Position numbers and translations under genes: made by a program. From the NCBI GenBank assembly GCA_020439605.1, contig JAGQSI010000037.1, positions 1 to 10,648 of the forward strand: a stretch of DNA of 10,648 bases. The letters are read 5' to 3'. Source of the stretch: Acidimicrobiales bacterium (GTDB lineage: Bacteria > Actinomycetota > Acidimicrobiia > Acidimicrobiales > Iamiaceae). The notes beneath the pieces were generated by a model. The model did no database searches. It had not been told where the DNA came from and saw only the letters and a program-made list of their open reading frames with translations. How positions within the stretch are numbered: position 1 is the stretch's first letter; each line of letters starts with the position of its first letter. This document shows, piece after piece, positions 1 to 7,230 of this stretch.

Positions 1-508
1 CCATGGGGACCAGTTCGACGTAAACCACTTCGTCGGCAGCCCCGACGAGAGGAACACCCACCGCAACAACGGGACCCACCTCAAGATTGAGTCGCTGACG
101 CGAAGCTTCACCTCGGTCCAACAACTCGATCATGGTCGGCGAAACAACCGATGGGTCACCGGTGACCGAACTAGACAGCCATTCATCCCCTACCCGCAAC
201 AGGCCATAACCCGGAGCCGTGGTTTGAGCTGCCCGTAGAGCCACTGCAGGGTCATCTGGATTGCTGGTCAAGGCGCTGTCGAGCACACGGGCGTTTACGA
301 ACGCCTGACGTTCCGCAACTCGCTCACGTTGAGTGATGAGACTGACCCTGGTCACCTCGTAACAAACCAACGCCAACAGCACCGAGACAGCCAGAGCCAT
401 TCCACCAAAGGCAACCATGGCCCGCGCCCGTAAGGGCAGACGCCACGGGATGAGGCTCTTGGAACGGCGCGAGGACTGCGCGGATTCGCTCTCGCTTCTT
501 TCGGCCAT
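1..508 (-). CDS. Sensor histidine kinase, N-terminal part (runs off left edge)
   Basis: The minus strand is open from an ATG at 506-508 to the left edge, giving 169 residues with no stop. The N-terminus is polar and Ser/Arg-rich, followed by a basic stretch (PWRLPLRARA, about 21-30). One clear membrane segment follows at about residues 31-50. Next comes a roughly 110-residue extracytoplasmic region, which ends in a hydrophobic stretch (VAVGVPLVG, about 148-156) of the kind found just before the second membrane segment of two-component sensor kinases. The HAMP, DHp and ATPase domains would lie outside the window, so the assignment rests on N-terminal architecture. A response regulator would be expected further left. 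The start codon directly abuts the ATG proposed for the divergent ung gene (CAT|ATG), so one of the two starts may be wrong. The other possibility is another single-pass membrane sensor protein. Confidence 0.7.
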   Translation of the reverse strand, partial: MAERSESESAQSSRRSKSLIPWRLPLRARAMVAFGGMALAVSVLLALVCYEVTRVSLITQRERVAERQAFVNARVLDSALTSNPDDPAVALRAAQTTAPGYGLLRVGDEWLSSSVTGDPSVVSPTMIELLDRGEASRQRLNLEVGPVVAVGVPLVGAADEVVYVELVPM

Positions 509-1234
509 ATGCCCAAGATTGCCACGGGTAGCGTGTCAGATGTGACGTTGAGGACAGATTGGAATCCAATCCTGCGTCAGGAGTTCGATAAGCCCTACTG
601 GCAGGACCTTCAGAAATTTGTGGCCAATGAGCGGCGCAACCATATGGTTTACCCACCCGAGAACGAGGTTTTCGCTGCCCTGCACCAGACGCCATACGAG
701 TCCGTCAAGGTGGTCATTGTCGGTCAGGATCCCTACCACGGACCCAATCAGGCGCACGGACTGTGCTTCTCAGTGACCAGGGGTACGAAGGTACCGCCAT
801 CGCTTCGCAACATCTTCAAGGAACTCCAAACCGACCTTGGAATCGATCCACCGGGCCATGGCTGCCTACAGGGCTGGGCACAACAAGGCGTGCTGTTGTT
901 GAACACAACCCTCACGGTGCGGGCCAATCAGCCCGGTTCGCATCAAGGTAAGGGGTGGGAAACGTTCACCGATGCCGTACTGGGCAAAGTTGCTGCCAAG
1001 AACAAACGAGTGGTGTTCATTCTTTGGGGTGCGTCCGCCCGACGAAAGAAGTTTCTCGTGGAGGTTGGACCTCACGTCGTGATCGAGTCAGCTCACCCAT
1101 CACCTCTCTCTGCTCGCAATGGCTTCTTTGGTTCAAAACCGTTCTCAAGAACCAATGCCGCTCTATTGGAAGCAGGACGATCCATCATCAGTTGGGACCT
1201 CACAGATTCAGCGGTGTCAAGCACACAACGCTGA
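509..1234 (+). CDS. ung: Uracil-DNA glycosylase, family 1
   Basis: This enzyme removes uracil from DNA (from cytosine deamination or dUTP incorporation) and starts base-excision repair. The 241-residue product carries every family-1 signature. The water-activating loop GQDPYHGPNQAHG is at 72-84, with catalytic Asp74 and Tyr76. LLLNTTLTVR at 129-138 contains Asn132, which reads uracil. ILWG is at 171-174. The DNA-intercalation loop HPSPLSA at 196-202 contains His196. Length fits the family (about 225-230), with a slightly long N-terminus. The family core begins near residue 16, so GTG at 533 or 542 could be the true start and would clear the overlap with the kinase's upstream region. No good Shine-Dalgarno sequence precedes any candidate start. 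The epimerase gene follows after 19 bp, so the two are probably cotranscribed. Confidence 0.95.
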   Translation: MPKIATGSVSDVTLRTDWNPILRQEFDKPYWQDLQKFVANERRNHMVYPPENEVFAALHQTPYESVKVVIVGQDPYHGPNQAHGLCFSVTRGTKVPPSLRNIFKELQTDLGIDPPGHGCLQGWAQQGVLLLNTTLTVRANQPGSHQGKGWETFTDAVLGKVAAKNKRVVFILWGASARRKKFLVEVGPHVVIESAHPSPLSARNGFFGSKPFSRTNAALLEAGRSIISWDLTDSAVSSTQR

Positions 1235-1253
1235 AGTCGGCCAACATGTGTCA

Positions 1254-2306
1254 ATGGAGATCATTCCCTTTGGGGTCCTGAGCGAACCTGATTCGAATGG
1301 ACGTCGTCACGTGGACGTTGTGTCGATGCAAAGCAGTTCTCTCGAAGTGTCGATCCTGACGCTCGGTGCAACTCTTCAATCCATAGAGGCCCCGGACCGC
1401 TACGGTCGCCGTGACCACGTGTCACTGCATCTGAGCACCGCCGACGACTACCTGCGAGCCGCTACAACCAGCTACCTCGGTGCCACCTGTGGAAGGTGGG
1501 CGGGACGCATCGCAGACGCAACCTATGGGTTGGACGGCCAAAAAATTCGAGTCGACGCCAACGAAGGGGACCACCACCTCCACGGTGGAACTCGGGGGTT
1601 TTCATCTCGCATCTGGGAGATCGCATCCACACAGTCAGACGACGACGGTGGGGTGGTGGTGTTGGCACTCAACAGTCCGCACGGAGATCAGGGACACCCC
1701 GGCAATGTGGATGTCACCGCCACATTCGAACTTCATGGACACGCATTGTCCATCTCCTATGAAGCCACCACCGATGCTCCAACGGCTTGCAACATCACCA
1801 ATCATTCCTACTGGAACCTTGCGGGTTCTGGGGCCGGCGAAATAGAGGGCTCAATTGGAGATCATGAGCTAAGAGTCGCGGCAGATGTGGTCCTGCGCAA
1901 CGACTACCGCAACATTCCCTCTGGCCCGCTGCGACCGGTTCAGTCCACCCCGTTTGACCTTCGTGATCCTCGCCCCCTAGATCAGGTTCTGGTCGATACC
2001 GGCGGTCTGGATCTGGCATACAAGGTCAGGCCCGATGAAGAACTTGGTGCACCTGATGGCCTGCATTTTGCAGCGGAACTGCACCATCCCGGAAGTGGCA
2101 GAACCTTGACCCTCGCCACCGATCAGCCGGCGCTTCAGGTGTATTCCTCTGAGAGACTCGGACCACCGTTCCAACGACGCTCTGCTGTTTGTCTGGAGGC
2201 CCAGAGGTTCCCCAACTCGCCAAATAGACAAGACCTTGGACCATCCATCTTGAGGCCTGGTGAACACTTCTTGGCCACCACCCACCTCACGTTCGGGGTT
2301 CGCTAA
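1254..2306 (+). CDS. galM: Aldose 1-epimerase (mutarotase, GalM family)
   Basis: Interconverts the alpha and beta anomers of aldoses, feeding for example the Leloir galactose pathway in the cytoplasm. From the ATG at 1254 the product has 350 residues, usual for the family. Visible motifs include GATCGRWAGRI (76-86, sugar-binding Arg81), DHHLHGGTRGF (106-116) and NITNHSYWNLAG (180-191, catalytic acid His184). GGLDLAYKV (250-258) holds the substrate-binding Asp253, and VCLEAQRFPNSPN (312-324) holds the probable base Glu315. The frame is open back to 1119, but that extension lies inside ung. Alignment to the family N-terminus (PFG, then LEVSILTLGA) supports 1254; GTG at 1248 is an alternative. 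It lies 19 bp after ung on the same strand. No other galactose-pathway gene is visible, and substrate specificity cannot be read from the sequence. Confidence 0.93.
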   Translation: MEIIPFGVLSEPDSNGRRHVDVVSMQSSSLEVSILTLGATLQSIEAPDRYGRRDHVSLHLSTADDYLRAATTSYLGATCGRWAGRIADATYGLDGQKIRVDANEGDHHLHGGTRGFSSRIWEIASTQSDDDGGVVVLALNSPHGDQGHPGNVDVTATFELHGHALSISYEATTDAPTACNITNHSYWNLAGSGAGEIEGSIGDHELRVAADVVLRNDYRNIPSGPLRPVQSTPFDLRDPRPLDQVLVDTGGLDLAYKVRPDEELGAPDGLHFAAELHHPGSGRTLTLATDQPALQVYSSERLGPPFQRRSAVCLEAQRFPNSPNRQDLGPSILRPGEHFLATTHLTFGVR

Positions 2307-2322
2307 CCCGTCGCTAACCCTC
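2301..2322. repeat. 11-bp tandem repeat carrying the stop codons of two convergent genes
   Basis: CGCTAACCC occurs at 2301-2309 and again at 2312-2320, an 11-bp period. The first copy contains the TAA that ends galM on the plus strand. The second copy, read on the minus strand, supplies the TAG that ends the convergent 190-residue gene. No hairpin terminator is visible in the 7-bp gap between the genes. Confidence 0.6.
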
Positions 2323-2886
2323 GAGTGGCCACACCTGTTGATAGGTGTCCCACCAACGTTCGATCATCGCTGGGTCAATAGACGCTGTGGATGCTTCGGC
2401 TGGCCATTTCCTGGGGGCAACACCGGTGATTGTGGAACTGGCTTCACCATCGGTGAGACACGAGATGACCCGCAGCTCTTTATCGCACAGTTCGTAGATG
2501 GCGAGCTGACCCCATCTGGTTCCCGCCTTAACTGCTCGGCTTCGAGACCAGTTCAACACCCCGACGCCCTGTTCGAAATGACCGCTCTGTGCGTCGATAC
2601 CCGTTACCGGCATCCAGGATCCACCAGGCACTGTCTCGTGGATCCACGCCAACAGTTGCCTCAGAAGTTTCTTGTTGCGGCTCGGAGATTGCGGCACTGC
2701 TCCAGGGTCTTGAGAAGTGAACACATGGATGGTTGATCCCGCCACGAGCTCAACCGGGTCGGGCCCGGCCAACACCATGGTTCGGGCATCGCTCCCCCAC
2801 CCAACGAGTATCGAAGCGAGCCATCCGCTGGTGAGTTCATCAGTTCTGTCGCGTGGCATTCCACCAGTAAACCTTTCCCCCACCAT
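2314..2886 (-). CDS. Hypothetical protein, 190 residues
   Basis: I do not recognise this family. The product is soluble-looking, with no signal peptide or membrane segment. It is rich in Trp (for example a WW pair near the C-terminus, within ERWWDTYQQVW) and has alternating hydrophobic strands such as AIYELCDKELRVISCLTD in its second half. That suggests an alpha/beta domain about 180 residues long. A second ATG at codon 10 gives a product beginning MPRDRTDEL. A purine-rich GGAAAGG lies 12 bases before it, so it may be the true start. The gene ends 7 bp from the convergent galM and is divergent from the alpha/beta hydrolase, 55 bp away. Overlapping plus-strand frames are not convincing. Coding status is supported by length and packing, not by homology. 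Confidence 0.6.
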   Translation of the reverse strand: MVGERFTGGMPRDRTDELTSGWLASILVGWGSDARTMVLAGPDPVELVAGSTIHVFTSQDPGAVPQSPSRNKKLLRQLLAWIHETVPGGSWMPVTGIDAQSGHFEQGVGVLNWSRSRAVKAGTRWGQLAIYELCDKELRVISCLTDGEASSTITGVAPRKWPAEASTASIDPAMIERWWDTYQQVWPLEG

Positions 2887-2931
2887 GAGTTGCAGTACGC
2901 GTTTGGCCTACGGTCAATAGGTCACCAACTC

Positions 2932-2935
2932 GGAG
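2932..2935 (+). promoter_or_regulatory. Ribosome binding site of the alpha/beta hydrolase
   Basis: GGAG lies 6 bases before the ATG at 2942. It is one of the few clear Shine-Dalgarno sequences in the window and fixes this start. Confidence 0.6.
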
Positions 2936-2941
2936 CCTTCA

Positions 2942-3847
2942 ATGACAGACACAGTCCCTTTCCCAGCCTGGCCCAGCGTAAAGGTCGCCCCGGTACGCGG
3001 GATTGAGCTTGCGTACGAAACATTCGGCAACAACAGCGACCCGACAATCTTGTTGGTCATGGGTCTTGGAACCCAGATGATTGCTTGGCCAGATGAGATG
3101 TGCGAGGCCTTGGTCTCCGAGGGCTTCCACGTAGTGCGATTCGATAATCGAGACGCCGGACTCTCTACGTTCATCGATTCGCCACCACCGTCGATCAGCG
3201 ACATTGTGATGCGACGAAAGGTGGCCTATTCGATTGATGACATGGCCGCCGATGCCTTTGCTCTTGTAGATCACCTGGGCATCGACAGGTTCCATCTTGC
3301 TGGTACTTCCATGGGCGGGTTCATCAGCCAAACAATGACCCTCAACTCGCCCGAACGCATCAAGAGTCTCTGCCTTTCGATGACCTCCACCGGTTCCAAG
3401 CGGGTAGGGCGCCCCACCCCCAACGTGATTCGTCAGATGGCATCGGCAAAACCGCCAACCAATCGCCAGGGCGCCATGGACGAAGCAATAGAGAACTGGA
3501 GATTCCTTGGCACCCCATCACGACTCGATGAACCTCGGATCCGTGAACTCGCAGGGATTGCCTGGGATCGCAACCACGATCCAGCCGGTCGTTTACGCCA
3601 GTTGGGAGCGATCATGGCTCAGCCCGACCGCACCAAGGCGTTACGAAACTTGAAGGTTCCAACACTTGTGGTGCACGGACTTGAGGACCCTCTGGTGTCC
3701 GTCACCGGCGGGCTTGCTCTGGCCAAGGCCATTCCCGGAGCAACTTTCATTGGCCATCACGGCGCCGGCCATGACCTTCCTCGCTCGATGTGGCGCGAAC
3801 TGACCGACGACATGATCCGCCACATTGCAGCGCTCAACGCTGGTTAG
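2942..3847 (+). CDS. Alpha/beta-fold hydrolase (RdmC/DnrP-like esterase family)
   Basis: Probable cytoplasmic serine hydrolase of 301 residues, close to the usual size of single-domain alpha/beta hydrolases. The nucleophile elbow GTSMGG is at 121-126 with Ser123. The acid is probably Asp249 in HGLEDPLV, and the base is His277 in GAGHDLP. The pattern before the elbow (VMGLG at 39-43, then WPDEMCEAL and VVRFDNRDAGLS) resembles the subfamily that includes the anthracycline methylesterases RdmC and DnrP. Many members annotated this way have unknown substrates, so no specific reaction is claimed. The start is supported by a GGAG ribosome binding site. The 3' end overlaps the convergent DUF1697 gene by 14 bp. 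The substrate cannot be inferred from the neighbours. Confidence 0.9.
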   Translation: MTDTVPFPAWPSVKVAPVRGIELAYETFGNNSDPTILLVMGLGTQMIAWPDEMCEALVSEGFHVVRFDNRDAGLSTFIDSPPPSISDIVMRRKVAYSIDDMAADAFALVDHLGIDRFHLAGTSMGGFISQTMTLNSPERIKSLCLSMTSTGSKRVGRPTPNVIRQMASAKPPTNRQGAMDEAIENWRFLGTPSRLDEPRIRELAGIAWDRNHDPAGRLRQLGAIMAQPDRTKALRNLKVPTLVVHGLEDPLVSVTGGLALAKAIPGATFIGHHGAGHDLPRSMWRELTDDMIRHIAALNAG

Positions 3848-4385
3848 CAGCAGCCTCGTCAAGCATTGCGAGCAATTTCGTAACTGTGTTCCAGTTGCGA
3901 ACGGTGATGAGTTTGTATTCCGGCCTGGCCACAAGCTTGGACAGTTTCGACTTTGTGCGCTGGTCGCTACGGCGGGCGAAGTAGGCCACCCCATCTCCGG
4001 ACCAAGCCTGATCGACCCCCTCGCGCAACTCAACCACGCTCATCAACTGATCAACGCTCAACGGTGACCTCACGAAAAGGGCGTCACAGTGATACGTGTC
4101 CTTCGAAGGAGTGAACAGATTCGGGGCATCGGCAACCGATTTCGCCAACTGCTCGTGGCTTCTGACCGCCACCTTGATGGGCATGTCCAGCTCAGTGGCC
4201 AGGACTTCTTCGATCTGTGCTTCTAGATCGGAAGGGTTCTGTGAGGAACGGAAGATGACGTTGCCCGACTGTATGTAGGTGACCACATCTTCGAAACCGG
4301 CTTCGTTGAGCACTCGACGGAGATCAGCCATGGGCAGAGAACTCTTGCCGCCAACGTTGATTCCACGCAGTAGTGCCAAGCGCAT
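3834..4385 (-). CDS. DUF1697 family protein
   Basis: The product has 183 residues from the ATG at 4383-4385. It begins with the family signature: LALLRGINVGGKSSLPMADL at residues 3-22, then FEDVVTYIQSGNVIF. DUF1697 proteins are widespread in bacteria, about 170-180 residues long and soluble; I know of no established biochemical function. The frame stays open to 4460, but the extra 25 codons fall outside the conserved domain, so the internal ATG is preferred. The stop lies inside the 3' end of the alpha/beta hydrolase, a 14-bp convergent overlap. It is divergent from the EVE-like gene, with 94 bp between starts. A small inverted repeat (ACGGT-TTC-ACCGT, 4396-4408) sits 10 bp upstream of the start. 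Confidence 0.9.
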   Translation of the reverse strand: MRLALLRGINVGGKSSLPMADLRRVLNEAGFEDVVTYIQSGNVIFRSSQNPSDLEAQIEEVLATELDMPIKVAVRSHEQLAKSVADAPNLFTPSKDTYHCDALFVRSPLSVDQLMSVVELREGVDQAWSGDGVAYFARRSDQRTKSKLSKLVARPEYKLITVRNWNTVTKLLAMLDEAAANQR

Positions 4386-4395
4386 GTCTGAGCTC

Positions 4396-4408
4396 ACGGT
4401 TTCACCGT
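4396..4408. repeat. Inverted repeat in the divergent DUF1697/EVE-like intergenic region
   Basis: ACGGT-TTC-ACCGT is a perfect 5-bp inverted repeat with a 3-base centre, 10 bp upstream of the DUF1697 start. It could be an operator half-site pair or form a leader hairpin on the DUF1697 message. A second short palindrome, GCAC-ACG-GTGC, lies at 4457-4467, 12 bp before the EVE-like start. Both are short enough to occur by chance. Confidence 0.3.
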
Positions 4409-4479
4409 AGCGGGCCTGTTCTGGAGCGCTCTTCAGTGCAGCTGTTTCGTCTCCCTGCACACGGTGCCATCATGGACCC

Positions 4480-5148
4480 ATGCGTGCATGGATCATCCGC
4501 GGTGGCGAGGGCGGCGAAGCGGTGGACAGGTTCATCGACGAGTCCATCATCGGATTGGGCTATGGCGAAGTTCCAGACCTCGAGAAGGTGGATCGCTGGG
4601 ACATCAAGACCGCCCTCGACAATGCTGGATACTCGAACCCCGAGGCCCATGCCGACACGTTGATTGCGTTCCTTCACGAAATGGTGAATGGCGATGGCGT
4701 GTTCATGTCCGATCCCAACCACGGAGATGTGGTGGTAGGTGTGATCGACGGGCCCTACAACTGCGCCAGCTACCTCGAAGCACACGAGTACCGTCATCGC
4801 CGCAAGGTTCGCTGGATCGCTCGCCACGACCGCTCCGCGCTGCCTATCGTGCTCAATGACACGGCTCGGCAACGTTCTGTACTTCGACGAGTTGACTCCC
4901 CTTCTATACGCACCCACATCGATGCGCTCGAATCTGGAGCGCTCGGGCGTCCCGCCACCCAAAGAAGCGCGCCGCGGGCGCCACGAGTACCGGGGTCTGC
5001 TTCGGGTTCTGCCAGCAGGCCACGTCGTAGCTCGGCATCGTCACCGAAGAAGCCGGTGATCGCCACTCGACGCTGCGACGGGTGCTACCAGACCAAGCCC
5101 GTCACCCAGTTCGACGGTGACGAAACGCTGTGTCGAGATTGCGCCTGA
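4480..5148 (+). CDS. EVE-like (PUA-fold) domain protein with C-terminal zinc knuckle
   Basis: The 222-residue product has three parts. Residues 1 to about 125 match the pattern of the EVE-like domain found at the N-terminus of some Mrr-type modification-dependent restriction enzymes: an opening RAWIIRGGEGGE, then IIGLGYGEVPDL (23-34), VVVGVIDGPYNC (84-95) and a closing YRHRRKVRWI (104-113). In related PUA/EVE/YTH folds this module is a pocket for modified bases in DNA or RNA. Residues about 155-195 form a low-complexity basic Arg/Ser/Ala/Pro linker. Residues 199-221 hold CDGC and CRDC, 15 residues apart, a likely zinc knuckle. No nuclease domain is present and no nuclease gene adjoins. The start gives the expected domain N-terminus, though no strong ribosome site precedes it. 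The gene ends 7 bp from the convergent GT-C-like gene. The domain call rests on remembered motif similarity; the function as a nucleic-acid reader is inference. Confidence 0.72.
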   Translation: MRAWIIRGGEGGEAVDRFIDESIIGLGYGEVPDLEKVDRWDIKTALDNAGYSNPEAHADTLIAFLHEMVNGDGVFMSDPNHGDVVVGVIDGPYNCASYLEAHEYRHRRKVRWIARHDRSALPIVLNDTARQRSVLRRVDSPSIRTHIDALESGALGRPATQRSAPRAPRVPGSASGSASRPRRSSASSPKKPVIATRRCDGCYQTKPVTQFDGDETLCRDCA

Positions 5149-5155
5149 ACCGCCT

Positions 5156-7090
5156 TCAGCGCGCAACTATCTGAGACAGCGTCAGCGAAGCGAGACAGAG
5201 TTCCTGTCGTGGCGAAATCTCGAAGATGAGCCCAGATGCCCCGAACGGTGTGGGCGTGAGAAGTACTCGATCATGACTTCCTCGAAGGTCTCGGTCCCGT
5301 CCGTGGCCAGCGGGTTTGGAATGGACAACGAAATCGAGGCGTGATCGATCCGAGGTGCTCTCGCCGTAGGCGTAGATCATCGGAGGGCGTTCACTCCACG
5401 ACGTAGAGGCTTGTACTCCCACCAGATCGAGCACATAGGTGTCCTTCGCCAAGGGCTCTTCAAACACTAGGACAACAGAAGCCGTCGATTCTCCAGCAGT
5501 CCAACACGCCCCACCAGTCGCTGTTCCTGCAGTGTCCACGTTGACAACGCTCTCCAGCGTGACTGCGTTGGGATCCAAGGTGCTGAGATCCAATACCGCG
5601 CGGGGTTCTAGTTTCACCGGTCCAACCAATCCGCTTGGATCAACTCCAAGAAGCGGTCCATCAGGATTGTTGAACTCAAGTCCATCCACGCCAAAGGTGA
5701 TGGTGCGAGATAGCAACGAGTACCGGGCCAAGAGCGCTGGAGCGAGGTCCTCTCCTGCGGCAATATCGAGCATGGTTGCGTCTGGTTCTTCCGCAATGGC
5801 CATGCGGTAGCTGCCCATGAAGCGATCCCGGTAGGTCTTGGCGCCCATCGGTCCCATGTTTGGGGCTTCGGCCGCCTGTCCGATGAGCCCGGTTACTACA
5901 GCAATTCCAAGGGCTAGGACTGCTGGTTCGAATCTCGTGATCCGTTTGGTCTGGGGAGCTGGCGCCGGCAGGTAGTTCCAAGCCCCGGCGATCAGAACTG
6001 GACCCAACCAGACCAGATCCGAGAAGTAGCGCTGATCTCTTGCTGCAAAGAAGCCCAAGGGGTCAAAGCGTGCCCAAGCAACAAACAGTGACCTGACAAC
6101 CAGGGTGCAGACTACGATCGCTATCGGCCACCAGCACCGTGGACCGGTTCTTCTGATCCAGAGTCTGATCCCGAGCGCTGCTCCCAGGAGGCAGACCAAC
6201 CCGATCATCGCTGCGACGTTCGATTCGATCGACCCAAGTGACAATCCCACCAGTGATGGCAGGTATCCCTGGGCCAGCAGCACACAGGGAAACATCAACA
6301 AGTTGGCCGGGTCCGGCGGATCGGCACCGAATCCTTCGCTCTGGCCAAGCACAAGGGCACCCACGGCTAGGACCGCCAACCCGTAAGCCAGCCACGCCGG
6401 CCACATCTTCACCAGCGCCAATGCACGGTCCCGGAAGTCGCCCTCGCAGTACTGCCACGCACTGATACCGACAGCGGCAATCAACACCACAACGGCTCCC
6501 TCGGACATGGACATTGCCAGCCAGAACGAAACTGTTGCGCCCAACAGATACCGGCTCTTGCGTTTGTCCAGCCAACACAGATGACCCCAGACAAACAGGA
6601 GTCCAAACACCGCGCTCGACAAATAGTTGAGAGATGCAGCCCACCAGGTGAGCGAGGGAACCAGAGCAACGTTGAGCGCTGTGAGCGCGGCGGCCCACCA
6701 CGCCACCGTTTTCGGGGCGCCGAGCTTGGTTGCCACCACGCGGCTCAACACGATCATCGCCAAGTAGGTGGCCAACATCGATGCCATGGCGACGTCGTAA
6801 CGGGCTCCACCAGGGTTGGCCACTAGCCACACCTGCGCCATGAAACCGGGAACCACATGGCCAAACAGATCACGGGTCAAGTAGTCCCACCCGAAGGCCC
6901 GACGCTGCGCTTCAGTGAGGTTGTAGAAGTCATCGGAATAGAACCAACCCCTCGATTGGATCCACGCCGTAGAGATGAACGCGACGACGATCACCCCAAC
7001 CGCCAAGGTCTGACTACGGTCGAAGGACGCTGTGCGCTCGCGACCAGAAGCCTCTTGGCTATTAGTGGACTGCTCGTTTCGGAAGCTCAT
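5156..7090 (-). CDS. GT-C-like polytopic membrane protein with C-terminal soluble domain
   Basis: The 644-residue product has a short polar N-terminus, a first membrane segment at about 29-45 and then the loop WFYSDDFYNL (49-58). An acidic pair (Asp53-Asp54) in the first outer loop is the hallmark of GT-C glycosyltransferases that use polyprenyl-phosphate sugar donors. About ten more hydrophobic segments follow between residues 100 and 405. Residues about 410-644 are soluble, rich in beta-type alternation and end near LCLASLTLSQ. They probably sit outside the membrane as an accessory, possibly carbohydrate-binding, domain. The likely role is sugar transfer to a cell-envelope polymer or protein, but donor and acceptor are unknown. 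It stands alone on the minus strand, with no other glycosylation gene beside it. It ends 7 bp from the convergent EVE-like gene. GT-C membership is inferred from topology and the DD motif. Confidence 0.75.
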   Translation of the reverse strand: MSFRNEQSTNSQEASGRERTASFDRSQTLAVGVIVVAFISTAWIQSRGWFYSDDFYNLTEAQRRAFGWDYLTRDLFGHVVPGFMAQVWLVANPGGARYDVAMASMLATYLAMIVLSRVVATKLGAPKTVAWWAAALTALNVALVPSLTWWAASLNYLSSAVFGLLFVWGHLCWLDKRKSRYLLGATVSFWLAMSMSEGAVVVLIAAVGISAWQYCEGDFRDRALALVKMWPAWLAYGLAVLAVGALVLGQSEGFGADPPDPANLLMFPCVLLAQGYLPSLVGLSLGSIESNVAAMIGLVCLLGAALGIRLWIRRTGPRCWWPIAIVVCTLVVRSLFVAWARFDPLGFFAARDQRYFSDLVWLGPVLIAGAWNYLPAPAPQTKRITRFEPAVLALGIAVVTGLIGQAAEAPNMGPMGAKTYRDRFMGSYRMAIAEEPDATMLDIAAGEDLAPALLARYSLLSRTITFGVDGLEFNNPDGPLLGVDPSGLVGPVKLEPRAVLDLSTLDPNAVTLESVVNVDTAGTATGGACWTAGESTASVVLVFEEPLAKDTYVLDLVGVQASTSWSERPPMIYAYGESTSDRSRLDFVVHSKPAGHGRDRDLRGSHDRVLLTPTPFGASGLIFEISPRQELCLASLTLSQIVAR

Positions 7091-7145
7091 CTAGACCAAA
7101 TCACACTGGAGGGATTGCGAGACTCCATTCACCCTGCCACAACAC

Positions 7146-7175
7146 AATCTGCTCAGGCGCGCTAGCCGATATCAA
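7146..7175 (-). promoter_or_regulatory. Possible promoter of the GT-C-like gene
   Basis: On the minus strand TTGATA (plus positions 7170-7175) is followed after 18 bases by CAGATT (7146-7151). The -35 box is good and the -10 box weak. It would give a leader of roughly 50 bases before the ATG at 7090. Offered as a candidate only. Confidence 0.22.
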
Positions 7176-7230
7176 TCGCCTAGATCACAGCGAATCGTGC
7201 TTTCAGCAGGCTCATGAAACACCAATCTGG

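Noticed and set aside
1119..1253. N-terminal extension of the aldose epimerase into ung
   Set aside because: The family N-terminus aligns at the ATG at 1254, and the extension lies within the conserved 3' coding region of ung.
4402..4962. 186-codon minus-strand frame opposite the EVE-like gene
   Set aside because: It has no recognisable domain, overlaps both the DUF1697 start region and a plus-strand gene with clear family motifs, and reads like an antisense shadow.
6063..6830. 255-codon minus-strand frame inside the GT-C-like gene
   Set aside because: It is a frame-shifted shadow of the membrane protein, with Trp/Arg/Gly/Cys-rich composition and no domain pattern.
7154..7163. CAGGCGCGCT, matching the tRNA-Arg 3' end and the next three bases, as a possible attachment site
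   Set aside because: It is in inverted rather than direct orientation relative to the tRNA 3' end, and only 10 bases match exactly. Integration would leave a direct repeat.
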